A DNA stretch of 36,660 nucleotides from Ferruginibacter sp. (GTDB lineage Bacteria; Bacteroidota; Bacteroidia; Chitinophagales; Chitinophagaceae): the NCBI GenBank assembly GCA_025350645.1, contig JANXXM010000128.1:1-36660 (forward strand), written 5' to 3'. Made by a program: the position numbers and the translations under genes. Position 1 is the first letter of the stretch, and every line of letters begins with the position of its first letter. Of this stretch, positions 25,005 to 33,526 are shown piece after piece. The notes beneath the pieces were generated by a model, which ran no database searches, had not been told where the DNA came from, and saw only the letters and a list, made by a program, of their open reading frames with translations.

Positions 25005-25037
25005 TTAAAAAAAATGCTACCAATTACGGTAGCATTT
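25005..25037 (-). terminator. intrinsic terminator of the DUF3276 gene
   Basis: AAATGCTACC (25012-25021) pairs with GGTAGCATTT (25028-25037) as a perfect 10-bp stem with a 6-nt loop. On the minus strand it is followed by a T run. Confidence 0.85.
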
Positions 25038-25058
25038 CTTCAACATTATTTTATAGCA

Positions 25059-25544
25059 TTACCATTTATCTACTTCTTCTTTACTGCCATTATCCATTGC
25101 TGTTGCGGGAGTTTCTTCCGGCGCCGGAGTTATAGTTGTACTTAACTCATCTGCTGGCGTTTGAGTTATTTCATTTTCTGATGTTGTTACGTGAGCAGGT
25201 GCAGCAGTTGTTGTAGCGGCATTTGCTTCATCTCCTTCCCACGGAGTATCATGGTTAAATGCATCAAAATCAAAATCAGGCATCAGTTCTGTTTTTACAT
25301 AATCCATTGCTTCGCCCAATCCTTTAATAAATTTATTAAAGTCTTCTTTGTACAAAAATATTTTATGCCTGTCATATCCATCGGAGTCGAAACGCTTGCG
25401 GCTTTCGGTGATGGTAAGATAATAATCATTACCACGGGTTTCTCTTACATCAAAAAAGTAAGTCCTGCGCTTTCCTGCTTTTATGCGTTTGCTATAAACG
25501 CTTTCCTGTTTTCTTTCGTTGTTCTCGTTGTTGTCGTACGCCAC
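25059..25544 (-). CDS. DUF3276 / PUR-domain nucleic-acid-binding protein
   Basis: A PUR-alpha-like protein of the Bacteroidota DUF3276 family; relatives bind single-stranded DNA or RNA. The conserved domain covers about residues 15-75: SKRIKAGKRRTYFFDVR, GNDYYLTITESRKRF and YDRHKIFLYKEDFNKFI. The tail is Ala/Thr/Pro-rich and likely disordered. The longest frame starts with ATG at 25616, but a full promoter (25588-25618) lies inside that extension, so transcription starts after it. The GTG at 25544 (VAYDNNENNERKQ) gives 161 residues and matches how the family begins. The gene ends at a strong terminator and stands alone. Confidence 0.88.
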   Translation of the reverse strand: MAYDNNENNERKQESVYSKRIKAGKRRTYFFDVRETRGNDYYLTITESRKRFDSDGYDRHKIFLYKEDFNKFIKGLGEAMDYVKTELMPDFDFDAFNHDTPWEGDEANAATTTAAPAHVTTSENEITQTPADELSTTITPAPEETPATAMDNGSKEEVDKW

Positions 25545-25587
25545 TTGTTGTTGTTTAAGTTTTAATTTTGTTACACAATTGTATAAG

Positions 25588-25618
25588 CAAAGATAAAATT
25601 GTTTTTGAATTGACAAAA
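25588..25618 (-). promoter_or_regulatory. promoter of the DUF3276 gene
   Basis: The minus strand carries TTTTG (25614-25618), 18 bases, then TATCTTTG (25588-25595), a perfect TAnnTTTG with a well-placed -33 element. The transcript should begin near 25582, giving a leader of about 37 bases to the GTG at 25544. Confidence 0.6.
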
Positions 25619-25644
25619 TTTATCCGGTTTCAAATTGTAAACAG

Positions 25645-27474
25645 TTAATGTACCTCTTCTGTTTCCTGTTGTTTGGCGTACATGCTACTGTATAAGCCCT
25701 GCAGGGCTATCAGTTCATCATGTGTGCCCTGTTCTGCAATACTGCCTTCATTGATTACGACTATTTTATCAAAATTAAATAATGAAAATATTCTGTGAGT
25801 AATAATTATGGCCGTTTTATCTTTTAAATACTCATACAAGTTTCCAATAATTTCATTCTCTGTGCGTGCATCTACGGCACTGAGGCAATCATCAAAAATT
25901 ACAATTTCCGGTTTTTTAATAAGCGCCCTGGCTATGGATATGCGCTGTTTTTGGCCACCACTAAGCGTGACGCCCCGCTCTCCTACCATCGTTTTAAAAC
26001 CTTCCTCAAAAGCTGTTATTTCATTGTAAATACTGGCTTGCTTTGCAGCATTTATCACCTCAGCCTCTGTTGCATCTTTTTTGCCAAAGCTTATATTATT
26101 TTGTATGGTTTCGCTAAATAAAAATACATCCTGCGGCACATAGCTTATCTGGCTGCGCAGGCTACCGGTACGTATGTTTTTTACATTATGGTCATCATAT
26201 TTTATTTCGCCCTGCTGCGGGTCATACATACGCAGCAGCAACTGTGCAATGGTACTTTTGCCCGAACCAGTTTTTCCTATAATGGCAATTTTTTCTCCTT
26301 TTTTTATCTGCAGCGAAAAATCTTTTATTGCATGTATACCGGTATGCGGATAGGTAAAATTTACCTGGTTAAAAGTGATATTCCCTTTTAACTCTTCCTC
26401 CATTGCGCCCGGCGAGTTTTTGATGACAGGGCTTGTAAGTAAAAATTCATTTATTCTTCTTTGTGATGCCACTGCACGCTGTGTCATGCTAGCCGTCCAC
26501 CCAATGGCACTTACGGGGAAGGTGAGCATTTGTATATACATCACAAACTCTGCAATTTTACCGGCAGACGAACCTGCCACACCATGTATAATATCCAACC
26601 CACCGGCCAGTATAGTTATTAAAGTACTGAGGCCAATAAGCAAGCCCATAGAGGGAAAATAAATGGCTTCAGTTTTGGCAAGGCTAAGCGCATTGGTGCG
26701 GTAAGCTTCACTGTTTTTTTTAAAAAAACCAAGCATAGCTTTTTCTTGCACAAAAGATTTAATAACCCTTATGCCGGAGTATGATTCCTGCGCATTGGTG
26801 GTAAGATCGCTTAATAGAGATTGTATTTTTTCGCTCTTTTTATTAATGATGGTATTTACAAAATAAATAGTAAAAGCTAATATAGGCAAGGGGCATAAGG
26901 CTACCATTGTAAGCTTATGATCTGACCGCCACATAAAAAAAATGCTAAACCCCATAATAGCTGCAAGGTTTATAAAATACATTATTGCGGGGCCGGTGTA
27001 CATGCGTACCCTGCTCACATCTTCGGAAATGCGGTTCATAAGATCCCCCGTGCTGTGCGTTTTAAAAAAACTCGTATCCAGTTTTTGATAATGCGAAAAA
27101 ATTTCACTCTTTTGATCAAACTCAATATGACGGCTCATTACAATAATGGTTTGCCGCATTAAAAACATAAAAAAACCACTGATGATGGCTATAACAAATA
27201 AAATGAGGCCTGCAAAAAGTATTCTTTCCTGAAAAGGCTTATCGTTAAACCAGTTAATAATTTTTACAACCACAACATCGTAGTTATTAAGGGTTGCCCC
27301 ATTAGCAAATGCAGTTGGATTTTTTATTTGTGCTACTACGGAGTTGACTACATAACCCGTAAGCTGTGGAGAAAGTATACGAAAATAATTGGTGAGAATT
27401 ACAAAAGAAATTCCGAGCGCAAATAATAATTTATATTTTTTAAAATATTTATTAAGGGTTGATAATTGGGTCAT
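25645..27474 (-). CDS. ABC exporter, MsbA/multidrug type
   Basis: A half-transporter with a six-helix membrane domain (about residues 1-335) fused to one ATPase domain, working as a homodimer. The ATPase has Walker A GKTGSGKST near 400-410, the Q-loop SYVPQDVFLFSETI, signature LSGGQKQR, Walker B EIVIFDDCLSAVD and the switch His in IIITHR. In the Walker B the usual Glu after DD is replaced by Cys (FDDC), so the canonical catalytic base is missing. Substrate unknown; lipids or drugs are typical. A frame beginning 9 bases upstream (ATG 27483) is open, but the ATG at 27474 (MTQLSTL) is preferred because a TATTTTTG box abuts the start. Confidence 0.93.
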   Translation of the reverse strand: MTQLSTLNKYFKKYKLLFALGISFVILTNYFRILSPQLTGYVVNSVVAQIKNPTAFANGATLNNYDVVVVKIINWFNDKPFQERILFAGLILFVIAIISGFFMFLMRQTIIVMSRHIEFDQKSEIFSHYQKLDTSFFKTHSTGDLMNRISEDVSRVRMYTGPAIMYFINLAAIMGFSIFFMWRSDHKLTMVALCPLPILAFTIYFVNTIINKKSEKIQSLLSDLTTNAQESYSGIRVIKSFVQEKAMLGFFKKNSEAYRTNALSLAKTEAIYFPSMGLLIGLSTLITILAGGLDIIHGVAGSSAGKIAEFVMYIQMLTFPVSAIGWTASMTQRAVASQRRINEFLLTSPVIKNSPGAMEEELKGNITFNQVNFTYPHTGIHAIKDFSLQIKKGEKIAIIGKTGSGKSTIAQLLLRMYDPQQGEIKYDDHNVKNIRTGSLRSQISYVPQDVFLFSETIQNNISFGKKDATEAEVINAAKQASIYNEITAFEEGFKTMVGERGVTLSGGQKQRISIARALIKKPEIVIFDDCLSAVDARTENEIIGNLYEYLKDKTAIIITHRIFSLFNFDKIVVINEGSIAEQGTHDELIALQGLYSSMYAKQQETEEVH

Positions 27475-27480
27475 AAAGCA

Positions 27481-27488
27481 CAAAAATA
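27481..27488 (-). promoter_or_regulatory. -7 box abutting the ABC exporter start
   Basis: TATTTTTG on the minus strand, only 6 bases upstream of the ATG at 27474. If used, the transcript would be nearly leaderless; no matching -33 element is obvious. Confidence 0.25.
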
Positions 27489-27521
27489 CAAAAGTTTTTT
27501 TACTGACAGAGAGGTTAATAG

Positions 27522-28052
27522 ATGTACTATTTTACCACTACAGATTCTTTTGCTCGAATTAAAATTTTATATTCGGTAAAAATCATAAGCGTGCTGGATT
27601 ATCCCCATTTTAAAAAAGAAATTTGCCGGTTGATTTTTTTATCTGAGAGTGAAAAAATAAAACGGCTGCAACAACATTTATTGGAGCTTAGAACCAGTGC
27701 GGCAAACGAAACAAAAAGTACCGCAGGCGATAAATTTGAAACTGCACTTGCCATGTTGCAAACCGAGCAAAATAATACCAATAAGCAATTGCAGGCCTTG
27801 CTGGAACAAAAAGCAATACTGGAAAATATTCCTGCACAGCAAAAATATAACAGGGTTTGCCTGGGCTGTATTGTACAGACTCCTGATGCATTTTTTTATA
27901 TTAGCATTGCTTCAGCAAAAATTATTGTGGACGGTCATATCGTATATCCGGTATCATCGCTGTCGCCATTGGCAAAATTATTAAGCGGGTGTAAAACAGG
28001 GGACAGCAAGATTTTAAATGGCATTACTTATATTATAAAAAAAATATTTTAA
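27522..28052 (+). CDS. orphan GreA/GreB C-terminal-domain-like protein
   Basis: A 176-residue protein. A charged helical N-terminal half (LSESEKIKRLQQHLLELRTSA) leads to NETKSTAGDKFETALAML and a C-terminal beta part with VSSLSPLAKLLSGCKTGD. This is the pattern of the GreA/GreB C-terminal domain, preceded by a helical region but without a recognisable GreA N-terminal coiled coil of full length. Bacteroidota proteins of this type are often wrongly labelled 3-oxoacyl-ACP synthase; no thiolase fold is present. RNA-polymerase binding is a reasonable guess, not shown. A GTG at 27591 would give 153 residues, nearer to the family size. It is divergent from the ABC exporter. Confidence 0.72.
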   Translation: MYYFTTTDSFARIKILYSVKIISVLDYPHFKKEICRLIFLSESEKIKRLQQHLLELRTSAANETKSTAGDKFETALAMLQTEQNNTNKQLQALLEQKAILENIPAQQKYNRVCLGCIVQTPDAFFYISIASAKIIVDGHIVYPVSSLSPLAKLLSGCKTGDSKILNGITYIIKKIF

Positions 28053-28166
28053 GTAAATTTTTAGCCCTATATCCAAAAGAAATTTTAACGTTTTTACCCC
28101 TCTTTCTTCACCCAATTTATTTTATTAAAAAAGCTGTAGTAAATTACACACTTAAAATAAATTGTT

Positions 28167-28772
28167 ATGATAAAAAAATTATTATTTGCCGCACTTCCAC
28201 TTACCATGGCTACTATGGCATTTACCATTGGCTCTCCACTGCCCATTGGCAGCAGCATGCCCAATGCAGATGTAAAGATGGAACTTGTAAGCGGAAAACA
28301 GCAGAGTCTGAAAGAGCTTGCTACAAAAAAAGGATTGCTGGTAATGTTTAGTTGCAATACCTGCCCTTATGTTATAAAAAACCAGCAGCGCACACTGGAA
28401 ATAAATAAGTATGCGCAAAAAAATGGCTACGGTGTAGTTGTTATAAACAGTAATGAAGCATTACGAAGCGATGATGACAGCTTTGAAGCAATGAAAAAAT
28501 ATGCGGCAAGCCAGAAATACAATTTTGCTTATGCAGTAGATAAGGAAAGTAGTTTGGCAGATGCCTTTGGCGCAAACAGAACACCAGAATGTTTTCTGTT
28601 TGATAAGGATTTAAAACTGGCCTATCATGGTGCTATAGATGATAACCCTTCTGATGCTACAGCTATAAAAAGACATCATCTTAAAGAGGCAATAGATGAG
28701 CTAAATACAGGAAAAGAAATAACGGTGAAAGAGAGTAAGAGCGTGGGTTGCAGCATTAAGCGAAATAAATAA
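28167..28772 (+). CDS. periplasmic thioredoxin-fold protein (redoxin/AhpC-TSA type)
   Basis: A 201-residue protein with an N-terminal signal-like hydrophobic segment (LLFAALPLTMATMAFTIG) and a thioredoxin fold. The active site is CNTCPYV (Cys 63 and 66), a CxxC motif, and the cis-Pro loop is NRTPECFLF. The C-terminal part ends in a basic tail with another Cys (VGCSIKRNK). It is probably exported and involved in thiol redox or peroxide handling; the exact partner is unknown. It is convergent with a second thioredoxin-like gene, with a shared terminator between them. Confidence 0.88.
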   Translation: MIKKLLFAALPLTMATMAFTIGSPLPIGSSMPNADVKMELVSGKQQSLKELATKKGLLVMFSCNTCPYVIKNQQRTLEINKYAQKNGYGVVVINSNEALRSDDDSFEAMKKYAASQKYNFAYAVDKESSLADAFGANRTPECFLFDKDLKLAYHGAIDDNPSDATAIKRHHLKEAIDELNTGKEITVKESKSVGCSIKRNK

Positions 28773-28785
28773 TATTGTTAGTTAA

Positions 28786-28818
28786 TAAAAAACCCTTCTG
28801 TAAAAAGAGGGGATTTTT
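28786..28818. terminator. bidirectional terminator between two thioredoxin-like genes
   Basis: CCCTTCT (28793-28799) pairs with AGAGGGG (28806-28812) as a 7-bp stem with one wobble, flanked by A and T runs on the two sides. Confidence 0.65.
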
Positions 28819-28825
28819 ATTTTTA

Positions 28826-29311
28826 CTATCCTCGTATAGCCAGCTTTAATGCTGCTTCAAAATCTGCGGTATTCATTTCTTCTTCAAAAAATTTTCTGTA
28901 GCCTGTTTTTGTATTAATAAACAAGGTAGATGGTATAGAACCGCTCCATGTTGAATCTACTTTAGGGCAAAAATAATCTGCATTGGTTTCATTTAACCAG
29001 GCAATACTGGTATTGAATTTTCTTTTTTTTGCAAAAGCTGCAATCCTTTTAGGGTATTCACTTTTAAGATCCAGGCTTATGAGCAGCAGTTTTACTTTAT
29101 CAGCTTTATACAGATCGGTAATTTTTATAAATGAGGGTATTTCTGCCACGCAGGGCTTGCAAAAAGTAGCCCAAAAATTTATCACAAGCACTTCATCTTT
29201 TGATGCAGCAATGTATTTTTCAACATCAGTTATTTTCCATTTTGGTATTTGCTGTGCTTGTGCAAGAGCTGTAATACATAAAAAACAAAGTAGCATAAAT
29301 TTTTTCATCAA
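28826..29311 (-). CDS. TlpA-like thiol-disulfide oxidoreductase
   Basis: A 161-residue periplasmic thioredoxin-fold protein. The signal peptide runs to about AQAQ (residues 17-20). The active site is FCKPC, with Cys 51 and 54 in INFWATFCKPCVAEIPSF, typical of TlpA/ResA-type reductases, followed by a cis-Pro loop IPSTLFINT. Such proteins reduce disulfides in the periplasm, for example during cytochrome maturation. It is convergent with the preceding redoxin gene; the partner is unknown. Confidence 0.93.
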   Translation of the reverse strand: MMKKFMLLCFLCITALAQAQQIPKWKITDVEKYIAASKDEVLVINFWATFCKPCVAEIPSFIKITDLYKADKVKLLLISLDLKSEYPKRIAAFAKKRKFNTSIAWLNETNADYFCPKVDSTWSGSIPSTLFINTKTGYRKFFEEEMNTADFEAALKLAIRG

Positions 29312-29721
29312 TCGAAATTAAATAATAAAAGATGATGTGTTGGTTTTTTTGCTTAGCTATTTTTTACGCACAGATTCTAAGGATTTACAAGGATGATTTT
29401 TGATAGTAAATTAGCTATTTAGTTATTTAGCAAAATAATTATTTTGCTAGGTTTATATTAAATAATGAAAACAGGTGGTAATGATTTTTTAGATAGTTTC
29501 TGCATGCAAATTTTACGGATTTACACAGATGAATCATTGAAATTTTTTATTGAAAATAACACAAAAAATAAGCAACCATAAAAGTAAATTTTGCAAAACG
29601 ATTGCTTAAAGATATGCAGAATTTACAGTCTATATTATCGAAAAAAAATCTGCAAAAATTCACTTAAACTGTTAGCTATACGTTTTTTTAGCCTTAATTT
29701 GCTGATCATAAAAATGTTTAA
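29312..29721. repeat. gene-free interval with decayed interspersed repeats and a palindrome
   Basis: About 410 bases with no credible gene. Two related blocks share GGATTTACA: one around 29364-29397 and one around 29511-29537, resembling degenerate intergenic cagattTACGGATTTACACAGATGAA-like repeats. TTAGCTAT occurs three times (29353, 29411, 29672). A perfect 22-base palindrome TAGCAAAATAATTATTTTGCTA spans 29428-29449. The rest is AT-rich without clear promoter motifs. Confidence 0.5.
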
Positions 29722-32343
29722 ATGAAAAATTTTGATCTAAAAAAACTTATACCGCATGCTATTGCGGTAGGTGTTTTTTTATTGGTGGCAATTATTTTTT
29801 GCAAACCTGCACTGGAGAGCAATACTATACTTAAACAAAGTGATGTGAGTAACTGGCAGGGAATGAGCCAGCAATCTATGGAACATAAAGCGGCTACTGG
29901 TCATTTTCCTCTATGGAATATAAGCATGTTCAGCGGTATGCCTGCCTATCAAATTGCAATGGATGGATACTGGACGCCATTGGGTATTATAGACAAAGCA
30001 TTTCAACTATGGCTGCCCAAGCCTATGAACTTTTTCTTTCTTGCCTGTATTTGTTTTTACTTTTTGTGTATATGCCTGCGTATACGCCCGTATGCCGCCA
30101 TACTGGGTGCACTGGCATTTGCATATTGCAGTTATACACCCATCATTATTACTGCAGGGCATGATACCAAAATGCTTGCACTGGCCTATTCACCGGCACT
30201 TATGGGCGCTGCCATATTATTATTCGATAAAAAATATCTTGCTGGTTTTTCTCTTGCGGCATTATTTGCTGCATTGCAAATAGGCCAGGGTCACCAGCAA
30301 ATAAGTTATTACCTGTTGCTCATACTTATAATAATGACGATCTCCTTCATCATAAAACAAGTAAGAGAAAAACAAACTGCCGGTTTGGTAAAAACACTTT
30401 CCCTGCTGGTAGTGGCGGGTATTTTTGGTGTAGCGGTAGATGCTATAGGCCTTTTTCCTGCGGCAGATTATGTAAAAGACAGCAAACGTGGCGGCCAGCT
30501 TGTAATGGATAGTACTGCAAAAACAGAAGATAAAGTAGTAAATGGAAAAACTACAGGGTTGAGTAAACAATATGCTTTTCAATGGAGCTACGGGGCTGCA
30601 GAAAGTATGAGTCTCATGTTTCCCGGTGTAAAAAGTTACGGGCTTCATTATGCTGTAAGAGATAATGAAAGTTATATGTTTCCGCAATTAAAAGAAGATG
30701 CAAATGTGGTAAGTTATGTAACAGGACTTTTTCCGCAGGCGCCGGCGGAGCAAATAGCACAGCAAATGAGCCAGGCATTGTACTGGGGCGATCAGCCTTT
30801 TACAAATGGCCCTGTATACTTGGGGGCAGTTATTTGTTTCCTCTTTTTATTGGGTATGTTTTACCTGGATGGTAAACATAAATGGTGGATACTTACTGCA
30901 AGTGTGCTGGGAATTTTGCTTGCACTCGGCAGTAATTTTATGGGCTTCAACGGCTTTTTGTTTGATCATCTTCCGTTTTACAATAAGTTTCGTGTGCCTA
31001 CCATGGCACTGGTAATACCGCAGTTGCTTTTTCCTGTAATGGCGGCACTTACGCTTAACAAACTGTGGGATAATACTGATGCAGAAAGCTGGAGAAAATT
31101 TAAATATGGTGTAATAGCTACTGGTGCTGCATTTGCACTGGTACTGGGCTTTTATTTTTCTACTGACTTTGGTAACGAAAATAAACAGCGAACAGCAGCC
31201 TTTAACGAAATGATGGCAAGTAAGGGCGGCGATGCACAGCAAAAATATAAAGTACTCAATGAAAAATTTGAATCAAAAAAAGATAACGGTGTATACGAAA
31301 ACTGGGTAATGAACCTGCGGGAAAATCCTGACGGACAAAAAGTAGCGAGACAGATTTTGACTGATTTAAAAAAGGACAGAGCCGCTCTTTTAATGAAAGA
31401 TATTTTATTCTCTTTGTTATTTGTATTGCTGGCCGCTGCAATAATTGCCCTCTATTTAAAAGGAAAAATAAATGCCCTCTTAATGCTGGCGGGTGTATCT
31501 ATTGTAGCTATGATTGATCTTTTTGCAATAGATACAAAATATCTCAACGAAAAAAGTTTTGATAGTAAGGATACTTATGAATCATCTGAGTTTCCGCTTA
31601 GCAATGCAGACAGAACAATACTGGCAGATAAAGATCCCAACTTCCGGGTATTCAACGCCAGCGTGGGCAGCCCTTTTGAAGAATCCAGAACATCGTATCA
31701 CCACAAAAGTATTGGAGGTTACCATGCAGCAAAAATGGGTATCTACGATGACCTTAGCACGTATGAACTGGGCAGGGGAAACCCTAATATTGCCGTGCTC
31801 AATATGCTTAATGCAAAATGGATCATCACCGGCGAGGGAGATAAAATTCAGGCACAACAAAACCCGGCGGCACTAGGCAATGCATGGTTTGTAAAAGCTA
31901 TTAGTTTTGTAAATGGTCCGGTGGCAGAAATGAGAGCATTACATAACCTTAACACAAAAGATAGTGCCATTACAGACGAAAGTTTTAAGCCTATGGTAAC
32001 TGCTTTTGCTGCACCGGATAGTGCTGCATTTATTAAACAAACTACATTTGATAATGATGCCATAAGTTATGAGAGCAGCAGCAATAGCAGCAATGCAGCG
32101 GTTTTTAGCGAAATATATTATAAGGACTGGAATGCATATATTGATGGAAAACCAGCACCGGTGTTTAAAGTAAATTATCTGTTGCGGGCAATGATCATAC
32201 CCGCAGGCAAGCACCAGATAAATTTTAAATTTGAACCAACAGTATATTTTACCAGCAGGATGGTAAGCGCCATATCTAGTTGGATATTGATGCTGCTGCT
32301 TATTGCAGCCATAGCATTTTCATTAAAAATGAAAAAGGATTAA
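29722..32343 (+). CDS. YfhO-family membrane protein (GT-C-like)
   Basis: An 873-residue polytopic membrane protein, matching the YfhO family of GT-C-fold glycosyltransferase-like proteins. There are around a dozen hydrophobic segments, starting with HAIAVGVFLLVAIIF, and a large extracytoplasmic region in the last third (about 600-850) before the final membrane span SSWILMLLLIAAIAFSL. The first extracytoplasmic loop has LKQSDVSNWQGMSQQS, which in GT-C enzymes holds the catalytic Asp. YfhO of Bacillus takes part in lipoteichoic acid glycosylation; the role in Bacteroidota is unproven. It begins a run of cell-surface glycan genes and ends at a strong terminator. Confidence 0.92.
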   Translation: MKNFDLKKLIPHAIAVGVFLLVAIIFCKPALESNTILKQSDVSNWQGMSQQSMEHKAATGHFPLWNISMFSGMPAYQIAMDGYWTPLGIIDKAFQLWLPKPMNFFFLACICFYFLCICLRIRPYAAILGALAFAYCSYTPIIITAGHDTKMLALAYSPALMGAAILLFDKKYLAGFSLAALFAALQIGQGHQQISYYLLLILIIMTISFIIKQVREKQTAGLVKTLSLLVVAGIFGVAVDAIGLFPAADYVKDSKRGGQLVMDSTAKTEDKVVNGKTTGLSKQYAFQWSYGAAESMSLMFPGVKSYGLHYAVRDNESYMFPQLKEDANVVSYVTGLFPQAPAEQIAQQMSQALYWGDQPFTNGPVYLGAVICFLFLLGMFYLDGKHKWWILTASVLGILLALGSNFMGFNGFLFDHLPFYNKFRVPTMALVIPQLLFPVMAALTLNKLWDNTDAESWRKFKYGVIATGAAFALVLGFYFSTDFGNENKQRTAAFNEMMASKGGDAQQKYKVLNEKFESKKDNGVYENWVMNLRENPDGQKVARQILTDLKKDRAALLMKDILFSLLFVLLAAAIIALYLKGKINALLMLAGVSIVAMIDLFAIDTKYLNEKSFDSKDTYESSEFPLSNADRTILADKDPNFRVFNASVGSPFEESRTSYHHKSIGGYHAAKMGIYDDLSTYELGRGNPNIAVLNMLNAKWIITGEGDKIQAQQNPAALGNAWFVKAISFVNGPVAEMRALHNLNTKDSAITDESFKPMVTAFAAPDSAAFIKQTTFDNDAISYESSSNSSNAAVFSEIYYKDWNAYIDGKPAPVFKVNYLLRAMIIPAGKHQINFKFEPTVYFTSRMVSAISSWILMLLLIAAIAFSLKMKKD

Positions 32344-32374
32344 ACGCTTGTATACAGCTTAACTATTTTAAACG

Positions 32375-32400
32375 CAGCCACTTTTTTAAGTGGCTGTTTT
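32375..32400 (+). terminator. strong terminator after the YfhO-like gene
   Basis: CAGCCACTT (32375-32383) pairs perfectly with AAGTGGCTG (32388-32396) around a TTTT loop, followed by TTTTATT. It also lies directly next to the end of the convergent GT2 gene. Confidence 0.85.
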
Positions 32401-32401
32401 A

Positions 32402-33403
32402 TTACAATATTTTATAAAAATATGGTTTACCAGATATTATTTTTGGAACAAAACCAAGCAGCCCAAAAACATTTTTAGCAAAATTTACTGCATCAGCAAA
32501 AGAATATAATGCCTTTTTTTTAAAAAATAGTGAAGAAAAAATAGCTGTAATAAAAAACAAAGGAATGGTAATTACATAAAAAAACAGATCTACAAAAAAC
32601 CAGGCTGCACCAAATTGTTTTCTTATGCGCACAAAATTGCTGAGCATAATCTGGTAACCTTTTTTATCAAACAAATTAAAGTATCCTTTACCTGCAGATC
32701 CAAAAGCATCGTTGGCACTTTCACCCTGCAGGTGCAGCACATGCAAACTACCATACACACAAAGGCTGCCACATTTTTTTATGCGGCTGCACCATTCAGA
32801 TTCTTCTGCGTACAGGAAAAAATCTTCATCCAGCAACCCGCTTTTATCTAAAATATTTTTCTTTACCATTAAAAATGCACCATTTATCCAATCTACTTCC
32901 ACAGTGGTTTTTGTTTCTTCTATGCTGGGTTTTCTTACGTTAAACAAACCGGCAATATATTTTAATATTTTGCCGGTGTAAGGCAAAGGAAGTAAATAAT
33001 TTAACCCGCCCTTCATTACATAATTACCAGATATTTGCGGGCTGCCATCTTCATTAAGCAATTGCACACCTGCCGCCACAAAAGCAGATGCAGCAAGCAT
33101 TTCAGTACATTTATTTATAGCATCTTCCTGTATAATAGTATCAGAATTGAGCAGCAGAATGTTTTCGCCCAATGCCATTTTTATACCTGCATTATTTGCT
33201 CTAGCAAAACCTGCATTATAGCCCATCTGGTAAAACTGAACAGCAGGATAATTATTTTTGAGCAGCAGTTCCGTATCATCGCCAGAGTTATTATCCACCA
33301 CAATAATTTGAACCCCACTTGTATTAAATAAATAAATAGATGCCAGGCAGTTTAATAACAACTGCGGGGTTTTATAATTTACAATGATGACAGATAATAA
33401 CAT
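32402..33403 (-). CDS. GT2-family glycosyltransferase
   Basis: A 333-residue family-2 (GT-A) glycosyltransferase. The start MLLSVIIVNYKTP at 33403 is preferred over an ATG at 33430 that adds a 9-residue leader. The nucleotide-sugar site is marked by VDNNSGDD and MGYNAGFARANNAG, the metal-binding motif by LLLNSDT, and the acceptor region by FLYAEESEWCSRIKKCG. A C-terminal hydrophobic segment (VDLFFYVITIPLFFITAIFSSLFF) suggests a membrane anchor. Rhamnosyltransferase-like sequences of this type build cell-surface polysaccharides. It is next to gmd and convergent with the YfhO-like gene. Confidence 0.94.
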   Translation of the reverse strand: MLLSVIIVNYKTPQLLLNCLASIYLFNTSGVQIIVVDNNSGDDTELLLKNNYPAVQFYQMGYNAGFARANNAGIKMALGENILLLNSDTIIQEDAINKCTEMLAASAFVAAGVQLLNEDGSPQISGNYVMKGGLNYLLPLPYTGKILKYIAGLFNVRKPSIEETKTTVEVDWINGAFLMVKKNILDKSGLLDEDFFLYAEESEWCSRIKKCGSLCVYGSLHVLHLQGESANDAFGSAGKGYFNLFDKKGYQIMLSNFVRIRKQFGAAWFFVDLFFYVITIPLFFITAIFSSLFFKKKALYSFADAVNFAKNVFGLLGFVPKIISGKPYFYKIL

Positions 33404-33526
33404 CGGGCAAAAGTTTAAGCAAATTAACATGCTTTACGCATACCAATACAGCAGGCGAAGAAAAGATTATTCAACGAAAAAATCAATTTATTTTTAGTTA
33501 CTTTGCCCATAACATATTTTATTTAA

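Noticed and set aside
28053-28166. Possible riboswitch or leader RNA before the redoxin gene
   Set aside because: The interval is only about 110 bases, AT-rich, and shows no stable conserved stem-loop arrangement.
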